Shown here: positions 61,207-64,000 of the stretch, piece by piece
How positions within the stretch are numbered: the first letter of the stretch is position 1
Layout of the letters: the number at the start of each line of letters is the position of its first letter
Origin: Gammaproteobacteria bacterium HGW-Gammaproteobacteria-15
Lineage (GTDB): Bacteria; Pseudomonadota; Gammaproteobacteria; Enterobacterales; Alteromonadaceae
Direction of reading: 5' to 3'
Length of the DNA stretch: 64,000 nt
NCBI GenBank assembly: GCA_002840125.1
Contig: PGZF01000001.1
Span: forward strand, 558,001-622,000
Notes under the pieces: model-generated
Seen by the model: only the letters and a program-made list of their open reading frames with translations
The model's database searches: none
What the model was told of the DNA's origin: nothing
Program-made: the position numbers and the translations under genes

Positions 61207-62361
61207 ATGTATCAATTAAATTTGGCTGAACCTGGCATCACTGAATTTCTTAATGAATACTGGCAAAAAAAACCACTGCTGATTAAAGGTGGTTTTAAAC
61301 ATTTTGCCGATCCACTCACTGCAGATGAACTGGCTGGCCTGGCACTGGAAGAAGAAATTGAATCACGCATAGTCAGTTGTGCAGATCAACAATGGGATAT
61401 GCAAACCGGCCCGTTTGAGGATTTCTCCGCTTTTGGCGATAAAGACTGGACCTTACTGGTACAAGCCGTTGATCACTGGCACCCAGAGGCCGCTAAGCTG
61501 CTGGACCCGTTTCGTTTTATCCCAAACTGGCGTATTGATGATCTGATGGTAAGCTTTTCAGCACCCGGTGGCGGTGTTGGCCCACATTTAGATCAGTACG
61601 ATGTGTTTATTATTCAGGGTGAAGGCAAACGCCACTGGCGTGTTGGTATGCCAGATGCCAGCCTGCAGCAATTATGCCCTCACCCGCGTTTACTGCAGGT
61701 AAGCCCTTTTACAGCCTGTATTGACGTTATTACAGAGCCCGGGGACATTTTATATATTCCGCCCGGCTGCCCGCATGAGGGCATCAGCATTGAAAACAGC
61801 CTGAACTACTCTGTTGGTTTTCGCGCTCCGGCACAAAAAGATCTGCTCACCGGCCTGGCAGATCACCTGATTGACCATGATATCACCGGAAAACGCTTTA
61901 CCGATGCAGGGCGCAGCAGCGTGCAATCGGTTGGTGCTATTACTGATACCGATCTGAGCAAAGTGCAGCAATTACTGCAGCAACTGGTAAGTGATAAAAC
62001 CATGCTACCGCATTGGTTTGGCAATTTAATTACCCGCGCCAAACATGAGCTGGATTTAAACGAGCCAGATCCGCATTACGGCGCCGATGAAATTGGTGAA
62101 TACCTTGACGAAGGTTCAGTGTTAAGCCGTACCGGCGGCCTGCGCTGCTGTTATTATCAGCAAGCCGCTGATAGCGATATTCTGCTGTTTATTAATGGTG
62201 AACAAACTACGCTGCCAGCAAATGAGCTGATCACTGCACAATTATTGTGTGATTACACTGAGCTGCAATCAGAGCAGAACCTGCATTTTAACAAGTCAGC
62301 CGAGCGCTTGATGCTGTTGACCAGCTTAATTAACCAGGGCTACTGGTACTTTAGTGAGTGA
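61207..62361 (+). CDS. roxA: Ribosomal protein uL16 arginine hydroxylase RoxA (YcfD family)
   Basis: 384 residues, JmjC-type 2-oxoglutarate/Fe(II) oxygenase. Iron ligands His127 and Asp129 (GPHLDQYDVF) and His190 (PPGCPHEG). The winged-helix C-terminal part (residues 280-384) fits YcfD, which hydroxylates an arginine of ribosomal protein L16. Directly downstream of purB but after a terminator. Confidence 0.93.
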   Translation: MYQLNLAEPGITEFLNEYWQKKPLLIKGGFKHFADPLTADELAGLALEEEIESRIVSCADQQWDMQTGPFEDFSAFGDKDWTLLVQAVDHWHPEAAKLLDPFRFIPNWRIDDLMVSFSAPGGGVGPHLDQYDVFIIQGEGKRHWRVGMPDASLQQLCPHPRLLQVSPFTACIDVITEPGDILYIPPGCPHEGISIENSLNYSVGFRAPAQKDLLTGLADHLIDHDITGKRFTDAGRSSVQSVGAITDTDLSKVQQLLQQLVSDKTMLPHWFGNLITRAKHELDLNEPDPHYGADEIGEYLDEGSVLSRTGGLRCCYYQQAADSDILLFINGEQTTLPANELITAQLLCDYTELQSEQNLHFNKSAERLMLLTSLINQGYWYFSE

Positions 62362-62385
62362 GCCGGCAGCTGTATTTAGATGCTG

Positions 62386-62422
62386 ATAATAAAAAACCGC
62401 AGATAATGCGGTTTTTTATTAT
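62386..62422. terminator. Bidirectional terminator between roxA and the next gene
   Basis: A 16 bp stem ATAATAAAAAACCGCA/TGCGGTTTTTTATTAT with loop GATAA between convergent genes, giving T-runs in both directions. Confidence 0.92.
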
Positions 62423-62442
62423 TCGTAAAGCAATAAATACAG

Positions 62443-62871
62443 TTAACTGACAGCTTCTGCCTGCCAAAGCTGATCCTGGCTGAACATATCGTACAGGTTA
62501 TGTGCGCGGTTAATCAGTAAATTGGCAAAATCCTGCTGGGTTTTATCCTGGATGCCAGCATCAATAATCTGCTGGGCTTTTAGCTGCCAGTGCATTGAAA
62601 ACGCCCTTACCGCATCTCTGGCGTTAGGCGCGGCAGCAAACGCCATATGATCGGTCGGCAGGTCGCCACTTATTACCCAATATGACTGCTTATCTTTAGT
62701 ATTCAGCTTCCATACCGCCATATAAGGTGGCAGATAGCGGCTTTCTGACGCGGCAACATTGTCGGGTATTATACCTTTGCTGGCTAAATACTCGTTGGCC
62801 TTCTGAAACTGTGCTCTTACCCATTCTGCACGGGTTTGTTCAATTTGTTGCGAAGTTAACTGCTCACTCAT
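62443..62871 (-). CDS. Conserved small protein, DUF4826-like
   Basis: 142 residues, soluble, no signal. The YWVISGDLPTDHMAF and SESRYLPPYMAVWKL segments are what I recall of the DUF4826 family in Alteromonadales and related groups. Acidic, Trp-rich; no catalytic motif recognised. Monocistronic and convergent with roxA. Confidence 0.7.
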   Translation of the reverse strand: MSEQLTSQQIEQTRAEWVRAQFQKANEYLASKGIIPDNVAASESRYLPPYMAVWKLNTKDKQSYWVISGDLPTDHMAFAAAPNARDAVRAFSMHWQLKAQQIIDAGIQDKTQQDFANLLINRAHNLYDMFSQDQLWQAEAVS

Positions 62872-62942
62872 TATACGACGTCCTGCTTGTAAGTTTTTGC
62901 TACTTTAGGTGACTCGCCACCGACAATCAAGTGTTGTCATAC

Positions 62943-62954
62943 ATTGTCGACAAT
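62943..62954. promoter_or_regulatory. Palindromic operator-like site upstream of the amino-acid dehydrogenase gene
   Basis: ATTGTCGACAAT is a perfect 12 bp palindrome, with an additional TTGTCATA half-site ten bases earlier. It resembles GntR/FadR-type operators in form. It lies about 155 bases before the start at 63111 and between divergent genes, so either could be the target. Confidence 0.4.
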
Positions 62955-63110
62955 CGCCTGGACAGACCAGATATTTTTTTGGTTTGATTCTGGTGAAACC
63001 GGGGTTGAAATGCTACATTTCGCCGCGCAAAAATGCCGCCTTCTGTGCGGCTATTAACCAGACATAATGGCCTGAGTATTTCAGGCTATCAATAAGCGGA
63101 GAAATCAGTC

Positions 63111-64000
63111 GTGGCTGTATTTAATCATTCTGAATTCGATAATCATGAACAGGTTGTATTTTGCAGCGATGCAGAAACCGGTTTAAAAGCAATTATTGCC
63201 GTGCATAGCACTGCACTTGGCCCGGCTGTAGGTGGCTGCCGCTTATGGGACTATGTCTCCGACGACGCTGCTTTGCATGATGTTCTGCGTTTATCCCGCG
63301 GTATGACCTACAAAAATGCTATGGCTGGCTTACCTTTAGGCGGTGGTAAATCCGTTATTATCGGCGATGCGAAGAAAATTAAATCCGAAGCATTGTTCCG
63401 TGCCTTTGGCCGGATGATCCACCGGCTGTCTGGCAGCTATTACAGTGCCGAAGACGTCAATATTACTACCGGCGATATTATGATCGTCAATAAAGAAACC
63501 CCTTTCGTTGCAGGTCTGGAAGGTAAAAGCGGCAACCCGTCACCGTTTACTGCTTTGGGTACCTATCGTGGTATTAAAGCTGCAGCTAAACACCAGTTTG
63601 GCTCTGACGATTTAACCGGCAAAACAGTTGCGGTACAGGGCCTTGGCAGTGTGGGGTTCTATTTATGTGAATACCTGCATAAAGAAGGCGCTAAGTTAAT
63701 TGTTACTGATATTAATCAGGATGCCGTACAGCGCGCTGTAAGCCAGTTTGGCGCTACTGCTGTGGGCCTGGATGAGATATATGCTGCGGATGCCGATATC
63801 TATGCACCGTGCGCTCTGGGTGCCACAATTAACGACGACACCATTATGCAGTTAAAAGCCCGTATTGTTGCCGGCTGTGCCAATAATCAGTTAAAAGAAG
63901 CCCGTCACGGTGATGTATTACGCGAAAAAGGTATTTTGTACGCACCGGATTACGTTATTAACGCTGGTGGTATTATTAATGTTGCCTCTGAAATGCGGCC
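63111..64000 (+). CDS. Glu/Leu/Phe/Val dehydrogenase, leucine-dehydrogenase-like (partial)
   Basis: The first 296 codons are present; the gene runs off the right edge. GTG start at 63111 with AGCGGAG upstream. Catalytic Lys in [11 protein letters not shown], substrate Lys region [12 protein letters not shown] and NAD(H) motif VQGLGSVG. The short N-terminus (about 350-residue class) and [12 protein letters not shown] fit leucine dehydrogenase, which deaminates branched-chain amino acids, rather than glutamate dehydrogenase. Confidence 0.9.
   Translation, partial: MAVFNHSEFDNHEQVVFCSDAETGLKAIIAVHSTALGPAVGGCRLWDYVSDDAALHDVLRLSRGMTYKNAMAGLPLGGGKSVIIGDAKKIKSEALFRAFGRMIHRLSGSYYSAEDVNITTGDIMIVNKETPFVAGLEGKSGNPSPFTALGTYRGIKAAAKHQFGSDDLTGKTVAVQGLGSVGFYLCEYLHKEGAKLIVTDINQDAVQRAVSQFGATAVGLDEIYAADADIYAPCALGATINDDTIMQLKARIVAGCANNQLKEARHGDVLREKGILYAPDYVINAGGIINVASEMR

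Overview
This window looks like a chromosomal segment of an Alteromonadales-type gammaproteobacterium, possibly of the Rheinheimera/Arsukibacterium kind. That guess rests on gene families and gene order: rnfABCDGE-nth, rluE-nudJ-mnmA-hflD-purB, trxB-aat-bpt-infA next to clpA-clpS-cspD, monomeric isocitrate dehydrogenase and a leucine-dehydrogenase-like enzyme. No 16S gene is present to confirm it. Most of the sequence is ordinary, densely packed chromosome with many 1-4 bp start/stop overlaps.

Layout. 1-5.1 kb: the start of an RND adaptor lipoprotein gene, a small outer-membrane protein, uvrB and a MATE exporter, all on the minus strand. 5.6-5.9 kb: three tandem, nearly identical tRNA-Asn(GUU) genes behind a strong promoter. 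6.1-8.0 kb: a membrane GGDEF/EAL protein with degenerate active sites (CsrD/LapD-like). 8.1-14.5 kb: the rnfABCDGE electron-transport operon plus nth. 14.5-19.3 kb: an accessory island. It contains a short array of integron-type cassettes with attC-like sites but no integrase, an IS3-family element inserted in the first cassette, what looks like the clipped end of a second IS, and an orphan solute-binding protein. 19.5-26 kb: gloA, a second solute-binding protein, an aspartoacylase-like hydrolase, bfd, a NatAB-like ABC exporter, a DUF3025 protein and asnB. 27-31.5 kb: an RND pump and its adaptor. 31.9-43.2 kb: a CBM48 protein, a FabH-like synthase, tamA-tamB, cmoM, a Nif3-like protein, a basic-tailed protein, a glycosyltransferase and a hemolysin-III-family membrane protein. 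43.2-48.3 kb: a secreted subtilisin-like protease and a large propeller-type sensor kinase. 48.5-54.4 kb: trxB and the N-degron cluster aat, bpt, infA, clpA, clpS, then cspD. 54.4-64 kb: monomeric idh, rluE-nudJ-mnmA-hflD-purB, roxA, a small conserved protein and the beginning of an amino-acid dehydrogenase gene.

How they work together. Rnf/Rsx couples NADH/ferredoxin redox to ion gradients and is followed by the DNA repair gene nth. Aat and Bpt add leucine or phenylalanine to protein N-termini, ClpS recognises these N-degrons and ClpA unfolds the substrates, so a complete bacterial N-degron branch is encoded within 5 kb. TamA/TamB form an envelope assembly machine. MnmA, CmoM, RluE and RoxA modify tRNA, rRNA or ribosomal protein.

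The most unusual part is 14.5-18.1 kb. Four small, AT-richer genes, three of them predicted to be exported, lie in the same orientation. GC-rich imperfect palindromes resembling attC recombination sites separate them. Three of the four stop codons fall inside the left attC core. The IS3 transposase frame runs without a stop through its own terminal repeat into the first cassette gene, so a fused 422-residue frame exists.
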